This document shows, in pieces, positions 34,390 to 44,173 of a stretch of 64,000 nucleotides of DNA. The translations under genes were made by a program, and so were the position numbers. The notes under the pieces were generated by a model. It saw only the letters and a program-made list of their open reading frames with translations. It had not been told where the DNA came from and ran no database searches. Source of the DNA: Conus ventricosus (lineage: Eukaryota > Mollusca > Gastropoda > Neogastropoda > Conidae); assembly GCA_018398815.1 (NCBI GenBank), contig CM031595.1, forward strand, positions 139,432,059 to 139,496,058, in the 5' to 3' direction. Every line of letters starts with the position of its first letter. Position 1 is the first letter of the stretch.

Positions 34390-35759
34390 CTAGAACATAA
34401 ATTGTACATATACACCCCAATGAATTGAAAACATTTTCATTGTAATCATTGCAAGAAAATATTCTTTGTTAGCAGCATAATCACAGGCATGCATGTGCCC
34501 ATGTCTAAATACAAAGACATGCATAAATGATTGAAAAAAGGACCCATCTAACTACACAAGACTAAACCACACTGATTCACACTTGGAGGGGGGGGGGGGG
34601 GGGAATCATCAACAAAGATAGCATTAATGTAGACTTTGAAGAAAATATTTTTTCTCAACACTGTCACTAAAATCAAAACAATTTACCTAGACTATGTGTA
34701 ATAAATCAAATTAAAAAGTCAGTCAAAATAGTGCAATGCAGCACAACAAACAAAAGACATCACCATCTTTACCCAAACTAGTCCTTTAATCCAAATTTGT
34801 CAGGATTATATTTATGTGTATAGGGACCACAACCAACAGGATACACAAACACACAGGTGTGTAGGGAGCTCACACACACCGAGATACACACGTTCGCTCT
34901 GCAGGTACTGTTATTCAAATGAGATGTGCTGTGTGTTCCTGTTAAACACTTTAGCTGTTTACATCACTGGAAACAGCCATGATGCAACTGTATTTTGATG
35001 TGAAGTTTCCTGCCTCCATGTCAAAATCAATCTGACTGGACGATTTGACAAAGAAGCCAGACCAATCACTGCAAATAATGGGCCCTAAATTTTGTTGAAC
35101 AGTGACAGCATCAGTATAAGCATGGATTTCTCAGAAAATATATTTGGAAATTAAACGAACATTGATGTTACAGAACTATCAGCATGAATTTCTCAGACAA
35201 TAGATTTGGAAATTAAACTAACGTGATGTTACAGAAGAATTTCACTATGACTTTTATGCTAAATTTATTTTATTAAAGAGTTTGGAGATAACACTAACAA
35301 AACAAACATGGCTGAATTAAAAAGTCAGATGCCGGCTTTCGAACAGGTAATGAACCTACATCGATTTGAATGTAAAATTTCAGACTGTCGAAACCTGAAA
35401 ACACTGAAAAACAAAAGGTTATTCTGGACATTCCTGGTGGAAACTGTAAAAATGCTTAATTTTCTTCTGGTGAAGACTATTTGGTCGCGCTACAAATCGA
35501 GGGCTGATGTGCTGAGTAGAGATCAATTAAAGGATTGATTTGTCCGACCACTGCATCAGATGCTTATGATAATTAGACATATGCTTTTCAAAATTCTGAT
35601 CAATCTTCCTTTGATTCAGACATATTCGTTACTTTTCATCGTTTGATTTCAAATCATTCATAATAATGGCAATTATGCAAGTGGCAGTGTCACTGACAGA
35701 CCCATTTCAGAGCAACATCATTTTAATTTTGCTGTCAATAAAAATCCTTTCCCCTCCTC
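34390..35759 (-). other. TNRC6 intron segment
   Basis: AT-rich, with a G run (34587-34602) and an imperfect tandem duplication of about 69 bp (about 35110-35240, containing TTTGGAAATTAAAC twice). The plus-strand frame at 35308-35538 has no recognisable domain. Confidence 0.55.
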
Positions 35760-36527
35760 CCTCCCCCTTGCTGCCTCTTCTGCGCCAGTTCAGTGATATC
35801 ACTCCATGCCATTCATTCCAGCTCCCCATCCACAACCACATTCTGGTTTGTTCCACCACAGCCCCAGCAGGGACAATCCATGTGGGACAGTCAATATCAA
35901 GCCACCATGAGACAACCCACCAGAGGAGACACTGCTCTGTTGCAGAATTACTTCTGCAGTCTCTAGTGGTGCCAGTTCCCATTCAACAAACACAGGACAC
36001 CACCTATTAAGCCCCCCTACTAACAACAATAACTGCTTAAAGAGCCAGCAAGAGTGAACATGCCTTTCAGAGAGCACCACCAAGTCCATCCGTAAAAGTC
36101 CCCATGAACTTGCCGATCGATACCAGTGACCTCTTCGCAAACCCACCAAGGGAGAACATGTGGCAAGGAACTAAAAACTGAGGTCACCATGAGAACAGGG
36201 CATGAGGGGCAATACATTTTTACTTTTATCTGGTATGTTGGTCTACCAGGATGAATAAGATGATGCTATGGAGTTCATTCTTGTCACACAGGCTCAAGAG
36301 ATAGACATCTGCAGTGTTGGTCAAGAAATTTTAGCAACATTCTCAGAGACGCATCCATAAATCAATAAAACTCAACTGTAGGTTAAAGTCTTCCCACCTG
36401 AGCTCTTGCCAAGAAATACTGGGTATGAGCCCGCAAGGAGAGTTCAACACTCCCACAAATGGCATCAGACAGAATTGAACCTATAGTCTCCAAACCAGAA
36501 TCTGTGATGCTAACCACTGTGGCTGGT
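35760..36527 (-). mobile_element. Older copy of the tRNA-derived SINE
   Basis: Aligns over its length with the SINE at 16764-17618 (shared blocks include GGACACCACCTATTAAGCCC and TGCAGTGTTGGTCA), but is diverged and has lost the poly-A tail. The tRNA-like head at the right end is degraded (GAATTGAACCT in place of the B box). No clear target duplication remains. Confidence 0.75.
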
Positions 36528-37309
36528 AAATTCCTTTTATAACTATTAATGCTTTGATTATCTGATCAATTTCCAATTTTTTTGCAACATGATAAAATAC
36601 TTCGTTGTTTAACTTCAAGTAGTCAGTGATGATATGGAGACCATGATTCTTAATTTGAAAAAGTTCTCACTTCAGCCAACTTGCTTTCCTGATTAAACTT
36701 GCTTCACAAAATCTGACACAACTTTCATATTTGAGCTCCACTTAACCCTCTGCCTACCGCATGACTTTGTGCTATATGACTATGAGAATACCATGCCAAA
36801 GAGGTAACTCCGCAACACATACACACTTGCCATAAAGAAACCTCAATAGAAAATTTGTTTTTAACTTATCTATTCTGTAAAAGTAATGAAAAAATTCCAA
36901 AGACATCACTCCATCCAAAAGAGCCATTTCCCCCCACATATAGTGAACTGGTACACGAGGGAAAAAAAAAAAACGAACAGACTAACTCTACTTCGGTGTT
37001 CTCAGTGCTAAAACAATTTTTCCCTAAATTCACTGAACCCACAGAACATCATGGATTAGGAGCACAGAGTGATTTTCCAAGTATAAAGTCATTCTGTATG
37101 GTATGCACACTAAATAATCAACTTTTGTTGTGAAGCAAAAAACAACAACCGAAACTTCTACAATTTTGTTAAACCGAAGGCATCACATACAAGAAGATTT
37201 GTCTTCTAACTACTGAGGATAAAAAATAACAAGAACAGATTACTGAATACTGGGCTTTAGATTGTGATGGAATTCAACAAAAATGTGCTTTTGCACAAGT
37301 GCACTGAGC

Positions 37310-37310
<1 letters not shown>

Positions 37311-37345
<35 letters not shown>
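37311..37345. repeat. Poly-C tract, 35 bases
   Basis: An uninterrupted C run inside the piggyBac derivative. Confidence 0.9.
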
Positions 37346-37347
<2 letters not shown>

Positions 37348-37479
37348 CACACACACTGTGGTGATGATGTACCTCTTGTCCGGCTCCTCTTTGCTTTTGA
37401 CAAACAGGCCGTTTTTATTTCAGGCCAGAGTTTATGTTCATCCTTTTCTGCTTGCTTTTGTGCAGCAAATAAATTTGTT

Positions 37480-37935
37480 TCTCGTTAAAAGTCTGCCAAA
37501 ATTCTTCTGAAATCAAAAGGCTAAAGGTGATGCTCCTACAGGCAAATCGTGGGACACACCCACTGACTGACCCAGTTTCCTGGCTATCAAAACAAGGGAA
37601 ACTTTTGGGGGCTTCACTTCTTGTAGCCAACCACTCCAGTCAAGAATTAAAGAATCTCTAGCAAGTTTTGTTTTTCGAATTTTCTTTTTTGGGGGTCTGG
37701 GCCCAGCAGCAATGGGTTATTCGACGTCGTCATTATCATCGCCTGAATCATTATTGATTCCGGCCTCAAAATCAGTCAGCAGTCGATCTTTATTCATAAC
37801 TAGGTCAAGATTGACGTCCGAATCGTCTTGCTTCAAATCTTCTTCAAGAGTGTAGCCCGCAAATACGCTCTCTTCATCAATATCACTTCAGAAAATGAAT
37901 TCTGCGAGTTGCATAGTTACTTGATCCGCCATTTT
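37480..37935 (-). pseudogene. piggyBac transposase N-terminal fragment
   Basis: Starting at ATG 37935, the minus strand reads MADQVTMQLAEF, a stop, then an acidic stretch (DIDEESVFAGYTLEEDL, later NNDSGDDNDDVE), a basic PRPPKKKIRKTK patch and SLILDWSGWL. An acidic N-terminus followed by a basic patch is typical of piggyBac transposases. Two in-frame stops and the absence of the catalytic core make it a relic. Confidence 0.65.
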
Positions 37936-38192
37936 CCCAGAAAATCTTCGCGAAAAAAAGCCGAACTTTGAAAATTCACAGCAGTGAAACTACTCCACCA
38001 AAACTCATGCAACAAAAACCAAAATGGCGTCCAGAAACGGAAGTACCGGAAGACTCTTCTGTCACAATTGCATTCTGGGATATGCGATGGTGAAAGCGAA
38101 AGTCGTTGACGGAGTATTCAGCGGTCGATCCGGTATTCAGAAAGAGGAAATCTTGCGGTCGATCTCGGTCGATCTGGTAGGCATTGGGTTAA

Positions 38193-38761
38193 AAGGAATT
38201 CTTTAAACCAAAAAAAAGTTAATATGCATTTTTTACTAGCATATGTATTACATATCAAAACAGTCCTTTGCATAGGTAATGCAAAGCTCAATACAAAAGT
38301 GTTATTTCTACAAGCTAATTTTGATGCGAAGCTTAATACGAAAGTGTTATTTTTACCAGCTAATTTTGGTTGTCAATGTAAATATGTTGTTTTCATTAAC
38401 TGAACTTATTTGCATGACCTCAGAGTAAATTTTTTTTCTAAATATGTATCATATTTATCCATTCACAAAAGAGCAAAGCACATTCAGGCATTTTCTTCTA
38501 AAACATGAAAACTACCAACTCTCAGAATGCTCATTTCTCACATTGGAAATCTGACTGGCTATTTTAGGGTAGGGAGTGGTGAACTTTGTACAATACTTAG
38601 ACATATATGGATAAACCTTTAATGCAAGCCTGTTAATAGCTCAGTCAAATACAAAAACCTCATCACCGATATGATCCAAAGATGCTGTTTTTACAGTGAT
38701 CACGATCAGTTTTGTTATCTGTCAAATTTGATCTTCTATGCAGTTGTATGGAATACATTTA
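38193..38761 (-). other. Spacer between two piggyBac derivatives
   Basis: About 570 bp of AT-rich intron with an imperfect tandem duplication (about 38280-38370, containing AAGTGTTATTT twice). No exon is visible. Confidence 0.6.
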
Positions 38762-39439
38762 CCCCCTGCATACCACATCAACCGCAAGATTTCCTCCATC
38801 TGAATACCAGATCGACTGCTGAATACAAGGTCAACGGCTGTCACTTTCACTATCGCATATACCAGTATGCAATCGTAACAGAAGAGTATTCCGATAGGAC
38901 CGTTTCTGGATGCCATTTTGTTATGTGTTGCAAGAGTTTTGGTGAAGTAGTATTGCTGCTGTGAATTTTCAAAGTTTGTCTTTTTTCCGCAAAGATTTTC
39001 TGGGGAAAAGGCGGATCATGAAATTATGCAACTTCTAGAATCCATTTTCTGATATGATAATAAAATGCTGGGGCCGCCCGCCCCGCCCCCCCAAGAAAAT
39101 CTGAAGAAAAACAAAAGTTGCAAGAGATTCTTTAACTGTTAACTGGAGTGATAGGCTACAAGAAGTGAAGCCCCAAAAGTCTTTCACTTGTTTTGACAGC
39201 CAGGAAATCGGGTCAGACGATGACAGAATTTCAGGTAGGTGTGTCCCATGATTTGTCTGTGGGAGCGTCACCTTAATTAAGTCTTCTGATTTCAGAGGAA
39301 TTTTGGCAGACTTTGAGCAAGAAACAAATTTACTTGCTGCACGAAAGCAAGCAGAAAAGGATGAAGAGAAACTATGGCTGAAATTAAAAACTGTCTGTCA
39401 AAAAGCAAAGAGGAGATGGACAAAGTGTGCATCATCACC

Positions 39440-39488
<49 letters not shown>

Positions 39489-40093
39489 CGCGCGCATGAG
39501 GGGGCGTCAACTGCTTAGTGCACTTGTACAATGGCACATTTTTTGCTGAATTCCATCGCAATTTAAAGTCCAGTATTAGTCATCTGTTCTCGTTATTTTC
39601 CCCCCCCCCAGTATTTAGAAGACAAATATTCCTGTATGTTATGCCTTCAGTTTAACCAAATCTTGAATCCTGAGGGGGGGTTTCCTTCACAACAAAGGTA
39701 ATTATTTAGTGTGCAGAGCATATAGAATGACTGTACATTGTTCCTGAAGGTTTCAGCACTTTGTTCAGACTTGGAAAATCACTATGTGCTCCTAATCAAT
39801 GACATTCTGTGGGTTCAATGATTTCAGGATAAATGGTTTCAGCGCCGAGAACACTGAAGTAGACTTTGACCGTATTTTCCCCCCAATGTACCAGTTCACT
39901 ATATACGGGGTAAAAATGGCTGTTTTGGATGGAGCGATGTCTTTGGAACTTTTTCATCAATTCTATGGAATGGAGTAAAAAGCAAAATTTTTTGAGGTTT
40001 CTTTAAGGTGAGCGTGTATGTGTTGTGGAGTTACCTCACTTGGCACGGTATTCTCACAGTCATGTAGCACAAAGTCATGCGGTAGGCAGAGGG
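38762..40093 (+). mobile_element. piggyBac derivative B, opposite orientation to A
   Basis: The same family as derivative A but inverted. The right end GGTAGGCAGAGGG abuts TTAA (40094-40097); the left end CCCCCTGCATACC is preceded by TTTA (38758-38761), a mutated TTAA. It includes the N-terminal region around GGCGGATCATGAAATTATGC with the acidic coding part deleted, a long GT microsatellite (39440-39487) and the 3' tail. It encodes no usable protein. Confidence 0.85.
39440..39487. repeat. GT microsatellite
   Basis: About 24 dinucleotide units inside piggyBac derivative B. Confidence 0.95.
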
Positions 40094-40178
40094 TTAAGTC
40101 TGACAAACTGAACGACTAATTTCACAAACTAGTGTTTATTTAAATCTGTATGCTAGTATACCAGACCAAGAAGCTTAC

Positions 40179-40295
40179 CAATCGTCGCTGCAAGTTTTCT
40201 TGATCAACACCATTCACCCACGGAGAGTTTTTAGGTCGTGCCCCATAGGCTGGATTCCATACTCCACTGGAGTCTCCCCAGCCACTTGTTCTTGG
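40179..40295 (-). CDS. TNRC6: TNRC6-like gene, 39-codon GW exon
   Basis: A 117-bp exon with acceptor ATGCATTTCAG and donor CGATTG then GTAAGC, phase 0 at both ends. It reads PRTSGWGDSSGVWNPAYG and then ARPKNSPWVNGVDQENLQRR. Three tryptophans in GW/W-motif context extend the Argonaute-binding region, and the charged end leads into the UBA-like domain of the next exon. The start follows in frame from the end of the large GW exon at 49204. Confidence 0.9.
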
Positions 40296-40906
40296 CTGAA
40301 ATGCATTAAATCATACATATTTATCTTTTTATAAGAAACAGATAAGATGTACAGTGTATTCAATTGTGTTAATTGTAAAAATGATTTAAAATGTAGGTGT
40401 TTTTTTTTAATTTTTACTTTTTCTTTCCCAACCCTCATGCTGGTTGTTGCAACAGTAAGTGCTACTATTTTTTCATATACTGTCAACTGCTTGGTGTAAT
40501 ACAAATTGTGCTGTTGGGTTAGTGTTTTTTTGTTGGTTATAACATTCTAGAATGCAAAAACCATTATTTAGCCATGTACTCATCAGAACATTAGGTCCAG
40601 TGATTCGTGTTTTCATGTTTCTGAACTCATTTTGTATGAGTGTGCATCAAAACTAGAGCCTGCCCGTGCAACTCTGTCCACTATTCAAAATAGCTGCAGC
40701 TAAAATCATGCACAGTGACTGTGTCTTTGGAGACTTTTTTCCCACACAATTGCCAGCACCGAAGTCCTGTGCTGTTGGGTTAGTCTTTTTTGTCATTTAT
40801 AGTTCTAGGATGCAATAACCATTATTTCGCCATGTATCCATTAAAATATTACGTTGGATGTAGTGACCCACATTTCCATGTTTTCTAATACATTTTGTGT
40901 GTGTGT

Positions 40907-40958
<52 letters not shown>

Positions 40959-41488
40959 AAAACAGAGACTGCTCGTGGAGCGTACACAGAGAGATTGTGC
41001 GTCTTTGCAGGGTTTTTTTCTCTCCACATATATGCCAACACTGAATTCCACAGAAAATATTTATAATGTGGATGTTGACCTGCAAGAGCTAATGCTTACT
41101 GAGGATCTCAGAAATTCAAACCAGGTCCAAAACAAGGACTTTGTAGCAAACAATGCCTTCAGCTGGGGCATCAAGTGAAGGGAGAGAAGGAAGCGATGGA
41201 TGTACCACCATCAACCCATGTCTGCAAGGCATTTCCAGTATACCTACAGCCTTCTGTTTTTTCCGTCTTGACATTGGCGATGAAGTAGTCAGCATGTTGA
41301 TCAAACATACTTGTCTATTTAACTTAGAAGTCAATGCTGAAAATTTTGAAGCCACACTCCACCTGAATTACCGTTTCTTTCCTTTCCTTTTATTCTTCTT
41401 ATCGTTTCTTTTTACTGCAATGGGGTAAAAGAAAAAAGCATTTACTGAAATACTGTTGTCTGGTGTAAAACTTTTTGTTTACCTATTC
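40296..41488 (-). other. TNRC6 intron segment
   Basis: AT-rich with a long TG microsatellite (40891-40957). Two segments around 40530-40630 and 40770-40880 are similar to each other (shared CCATTATTT and GCCATGTA blocks), a diverged local duplication. Confidence 0.6.
40891..40957. repeat. TG microsatellite
   Basis: About 65 bp of near-perfect (TG)n. Confidence 0.95.
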
Positions 41489-41801
41489 CAGGGGTTCCAC
41501 TGACTTTTTAGTTTTTGCGTCAAGAAACGCACGCCTCCGCAAAAATTGCGTCAGCGCTGAAAAAAATGCGTAACAAAGTAAACTGTACTCCCTCCCGTCA
41601 AAACAGCTCTGAATCGTTTTCTGTGCCACACGAGTCCGGGATGATCGTGTGTGCGTGGGAAGTCATAACGTATTCCGATTGGAAGATGGCACCATCGCAG
41701 ACGCGGGAAAGATTCCATTTTATTTCGAGGGAGAAAGGATGAGGCGTTTTGGAACATTCTTGATCTAGCAAAAAGTCAGCCAGTGCCACAGAGTAAAATG
41801 T

Positions 41802-42345
41802 GCTGACACACGAGCCTCCCCGCCCGTACGCTTCGGACGTACCGGTCGAACCCGATCCCAAACTGTCTGTCATAGTAAACGTACGTCTCAAACGGACTTC
41901 GGCATCCAGTTCGACCCGACCGTTCGAGATACACCGTGATCTATTCGAAACGGACAGCTAGTATCCTCCAACCAATCAACGCTCAGCATTGAGCGAACAC
42001 CCATGACAACGGAAAAATGGCGTCGTCCAGCAAGGCGATCAGACTGTCCGATTCGGAGACCAAACATTTGACTGAATCGTACCAAGGCCATGATGTGCTT
42101 TGGAATGTCAACTCAAAAAATTATAAGAATCTAAATATTCGAGAAAAAGCTTCGTATTCAATTGTACAGTCCTTTGAAGCGGCATGTGGGATCAAACTCG
42201 AAAGGTTTAAAACTCGCATATAGGTCGGACCGCACAGGTTCAAACGTTTCGTGAAGCACTCCGTCCGTTCGACACTGACTGGTCGGAGCGCACAGGTTCA
42301 AACGTTTCGTCTCAACCGTACGGGCGGGGAGGCTCGTTTGTCAGC
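41802..42345 (+). mobile_element. Nested element with 29-bp inverted repeats and MADF ORF
   Basis: The ends form a 29-bp inverted repeat with one mismatch, starting GCTGACA and including CGAGCCTCCCCGCCCGTACG. Internal GGTTCAAACGTTTCGT repeats lie near the right end. The 544-bp body encodes a MADF-like domain. A MADF/Myb-like protein next to long inverted repeats is typical of PIF/Harbinger elements, but the 3-bp target duplication expected for them was not clear, so the assignment is tentative. Confidence 0.75.
42017..42223 (+). CDS. MADF-like DNA-binding domain fragment
   Basis: A 68-codon frame from MASSSKAIRLSDSETKHL shows HDVLWNVNSKNYKNLNIREK, matching the MADF pattern (xxLWN, then xxxYKN, then a helix with SYSIVQSFEAACG). 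In PIF/Harbinger transposons such a protein helps to bind the element ends. The frame is open to its stop but short, ending at the second MADF helix. It may be a first exon or a relic. Confidence 0.65.
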   Translation: MASSSKAIRLSDSETKHLTESYQGHDVLWNVNSKNYKNLNIREKASYSIVQSFEAACGIKLERFKTRI

Positions 42346-42917
42346 GGTGTCAAGCAGTCTGCTGTAGGTCTGTGCCGTGTTTTGCCCCTCTGACATAGGC
42401 TTGCGGTTGAGAACAGGGTCCTGGGAAAATTGCGTCGCTAAACGCACGGCCGCGAAAAAAATGCGTAGGACGGCAGAAAAACGCAATAATTACGCAAAAT
42501 TTTGCAATAAATGGAACCCCTGCTATTCAGTTGGTGTTCAAGCAGAAGTGGGTGGATGGGTATGTGTGCGAGTACAAGATTGTATGTATGGGGTGTTGGG
42601 ATCTGTGCGTTACAAAATAAAGTAAAAATCGATGGTTGATCGTGTTACAACAGGCATTCAGAGCCTAGCATTGGAAAAAGTGATTTAGGCTTACTCGGCC
42701 GAGGTCCTGGGGCCGCCTAGGCTGATTCATGGGTGACACTTTGAAAATCTGAAAAAACTGAAAATGAGGCAGGGGTCCAGGGGCCGCCAAGGCCCTGGCG
42801 GGGTGCAGGGGCAGTGCCCCGCTGGGGGGTCCGGGGGCGAAGCCCCCCGGCCGAAGACGATTTTATGAAATTTTAGGAGCATTTCATGGCCTCTTCTGGC
42901 ATCAAATTGGAAAATCA

Positions 42918-42959
42918 AAGTGTGTGTGTGTGTGAAAATCAGAGATTTTCTTTTGAATG

Positions 42960-43006
<47 letters not shown>

Positions 43007-43119
43007 ATGAGATATATTCTTTTGAATGACTGTGTGTGTGTGTGTGTGTGTGTGAAAATGATATTCTTTTGAATGACTGTGTGTGTGTGTGTGAAAATGA
43101 GATATATTCTTTTGAATGG

Positions 43120-43175
<56 letters not shown>

Positions 43176-43222
43176 ATGAGATTCTTTTGAATGACTTGTG
43201 TGTGTGTGTGTGTGTGAAAACG
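42918..43222. repeat. Compound minisatellite: TG arrays separated by a conserved 25-bp unit
   Basis: Six TG arrays of different lengths alternate with variants of GAAAATGAGATATATTCTTT followed by TGAATGAC. The unit is well conserved while the TG arrays vary, so expansion probably worked on a unit of TG array plus spacer. Confidence 0.95.
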
Positions 43223-43272
43223 AGAGAGGGAGAGAGGATTTCTGATGACATCCAAGTCCTTTGCTCTTTGAG

Positions 43273-43361
43273 AAAGAGAGAGAGAGAGAGAGGGAAAGGA
43301 GGGAGGGGGAGAGAGAGGAGAGAGGGAAGGGAGGGAGGGAGGGAGAGAGAGGAAGGGGGAG

Positions 43362-43417
<56 letters not shown>

Positions 43418-43420
43418 AGC
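43273..43420. repeat. GA/GGGA-rich purine tract
   Basis: About 150 bp of AG and GGGA units, polypurine on the plus strand and a candidate triplex-forming tract. Confidence 0.95.
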
Positions 43421-43624
43421 TGTACAGACAGCACACACACACACACCACCCCCCTCCTCTTTTTACATATACCTAAGGGGGAGTACGCTTGCAGGCAGCT
43501 TTGAACAGCCAGACCACACTGATGACAGCTAAAAGGATGGGAGAACAGTGAGAGTAGGTAGAACTGATGGGGGGGAGGGGGGGGTAGGTGATAAAGGAGA
43601 GGAGTAAGCATCAAGAGAGAGAGA

Positions 43625-43625
<1 letters not shown>

Positions 43626-43668
<43 letters not shown>
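43626..43668. repeat. Poly-G tract, 43 bases
   Basis: The longest homopolymer in the window, immediately 3' of the BED-finger coding part on the minus strand. Confidence 0.9.
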
Positions 43669-43670
<2 letters not shown>

Positions 43671-43947
43671 GGAGCCTCTTTCTGTGGATGTCCGTTTCGC
43701 AGTGGTTTTTCAGCGCAACGAAACCTTTGTTTGAGTACGCGATCTCCTTATCACACAACGTGCAATGGGCCTTGCCAGCACAAGTCAGTTTCCTGAAAAA
43801 TTCACCATATTGGCACTTGCTCTTTTCATTTCCGTCGTCGTCGAAAATGACAAAATCGGCATCAAGCCAGTCCCATCTCCATTGGTAGCGGCATCCTTGG
43901 TCAGAAAACGGCTTTCCGCGTTGAACAACATCGACTCTTCGCGCCAT
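43671..43947 (-). CDS. BED-finger transposase N-terminus
   Basis: Starting at ATG 43947 (MARRVDVVQRGKPFSD), the frame reads YQWRWDWLDADFV, then a finger CTLCDKEIAYSNKGFVAL, KNH and CETDIH (C-x2-C-x16-H-x5-H). The frame then runs into the poly-G tract as a proline run, so the 406-codon open frame beyond 43670 is repeat translation, not protein. Family role: binding of transposon ends. The catalytic part is replaced by repeats, so the copy is non-autonomous. Confidence 0.65.
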
Positions 43948-44173
43948 GACACTCGCTGCTGTAAGTTAACAAGGGAAAGTGTACAAAGATGGCGGCGAGC
44001 CCGACCGATTTGGAATAGGCGACAGCGTACCGAATAAGAAGCGCGCCGGATGCGAATTTTTTTTTTTCGCGATAAAAACGATTTCGGCGTACGCTCAATC
44101 GAAATCGGCGTATGGGGGTCTATGAATCGGCGTATATACGCCGAAAGGCTTACAATGCTAGACCCTGGGCATT

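Larger units (their letters stand above)
36746..38188 (-). mobile_element. piggyBac derivative A, TTAA-flanked
   Basis: TTAA lies at both ends (36742-36745 and 38189-38192). The terminal inverted repeat is CCCTCTGCCTACC on the left against the complement of GGTAGGCATTGGG on the right. The left part shares the 3' tail seen after the transposase relic at 15360-15850; the right part holds an N-terminal transposase fragment. The middle of the transposase is missing, so this is an internally deleted, non-autonomous element. A poly-C tract (37311-37345) sits inside. Confidence 0.85.
41489..42522. mobile_element. hAT-like transposon with 6-bp target duplication
   Basis: Terminal inverted repeat CAGGGGTTCCA at 41489 and its complement ending at 42522, directly flanked by a perfect CTATTC duplication (41483-41488 and 42523-42528). 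The subterminal zones carry repeated GCGT/ACGC words (for example AAAAATGCGTAA and AAAAACGCAATAA). The central part is occupied by a nested element (41802-42345). No transposase of its own is present. Confidence 0.85.
42659..44167 (-). mobile_element. BED-finger hAT-like transposon with 6-bp target duplication
   Basis: Terminal repeats CAGAGCCTAGCATTG at 42659 and the complement of CAGGGTCTAGCATTG ending at 44167. Both are directly flanked by GGCATT (42653-42658 and 44168-44173). From left to right it contains a GC-rich block (42770-42865), a TG minisatellite, GA repeats, a 43-base G run and the BED-finger ORF on the minus strand. There is no catalytic domain. It lies only 130 bp from the element at 41489. 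Confidence 0.85.

Noticed and set aside
42770..42865. Bacterial contamination suggested by GC-rich GGGGGCGAAGCCCCC
   Set aside because: The block is inside a transposon with eukaryotic-type ends and a BED finger, and a related block occurs at 25.6 kb.
42918..43222. CRISPR-like array
   Set aside because: Conserved 25-bp units alternate with TG microsatellites of variable length; there is no unique spacer content, no cas gene, and the context is animal DNA.
42727..43670. Long minus-strand open frame of 406 codons and two companions rich in HTHTHT, SLSLS and PPPP
   Set aside because: Beyond the BED finger these are translations of TG, GA and G tracts in three frames; not a protein.
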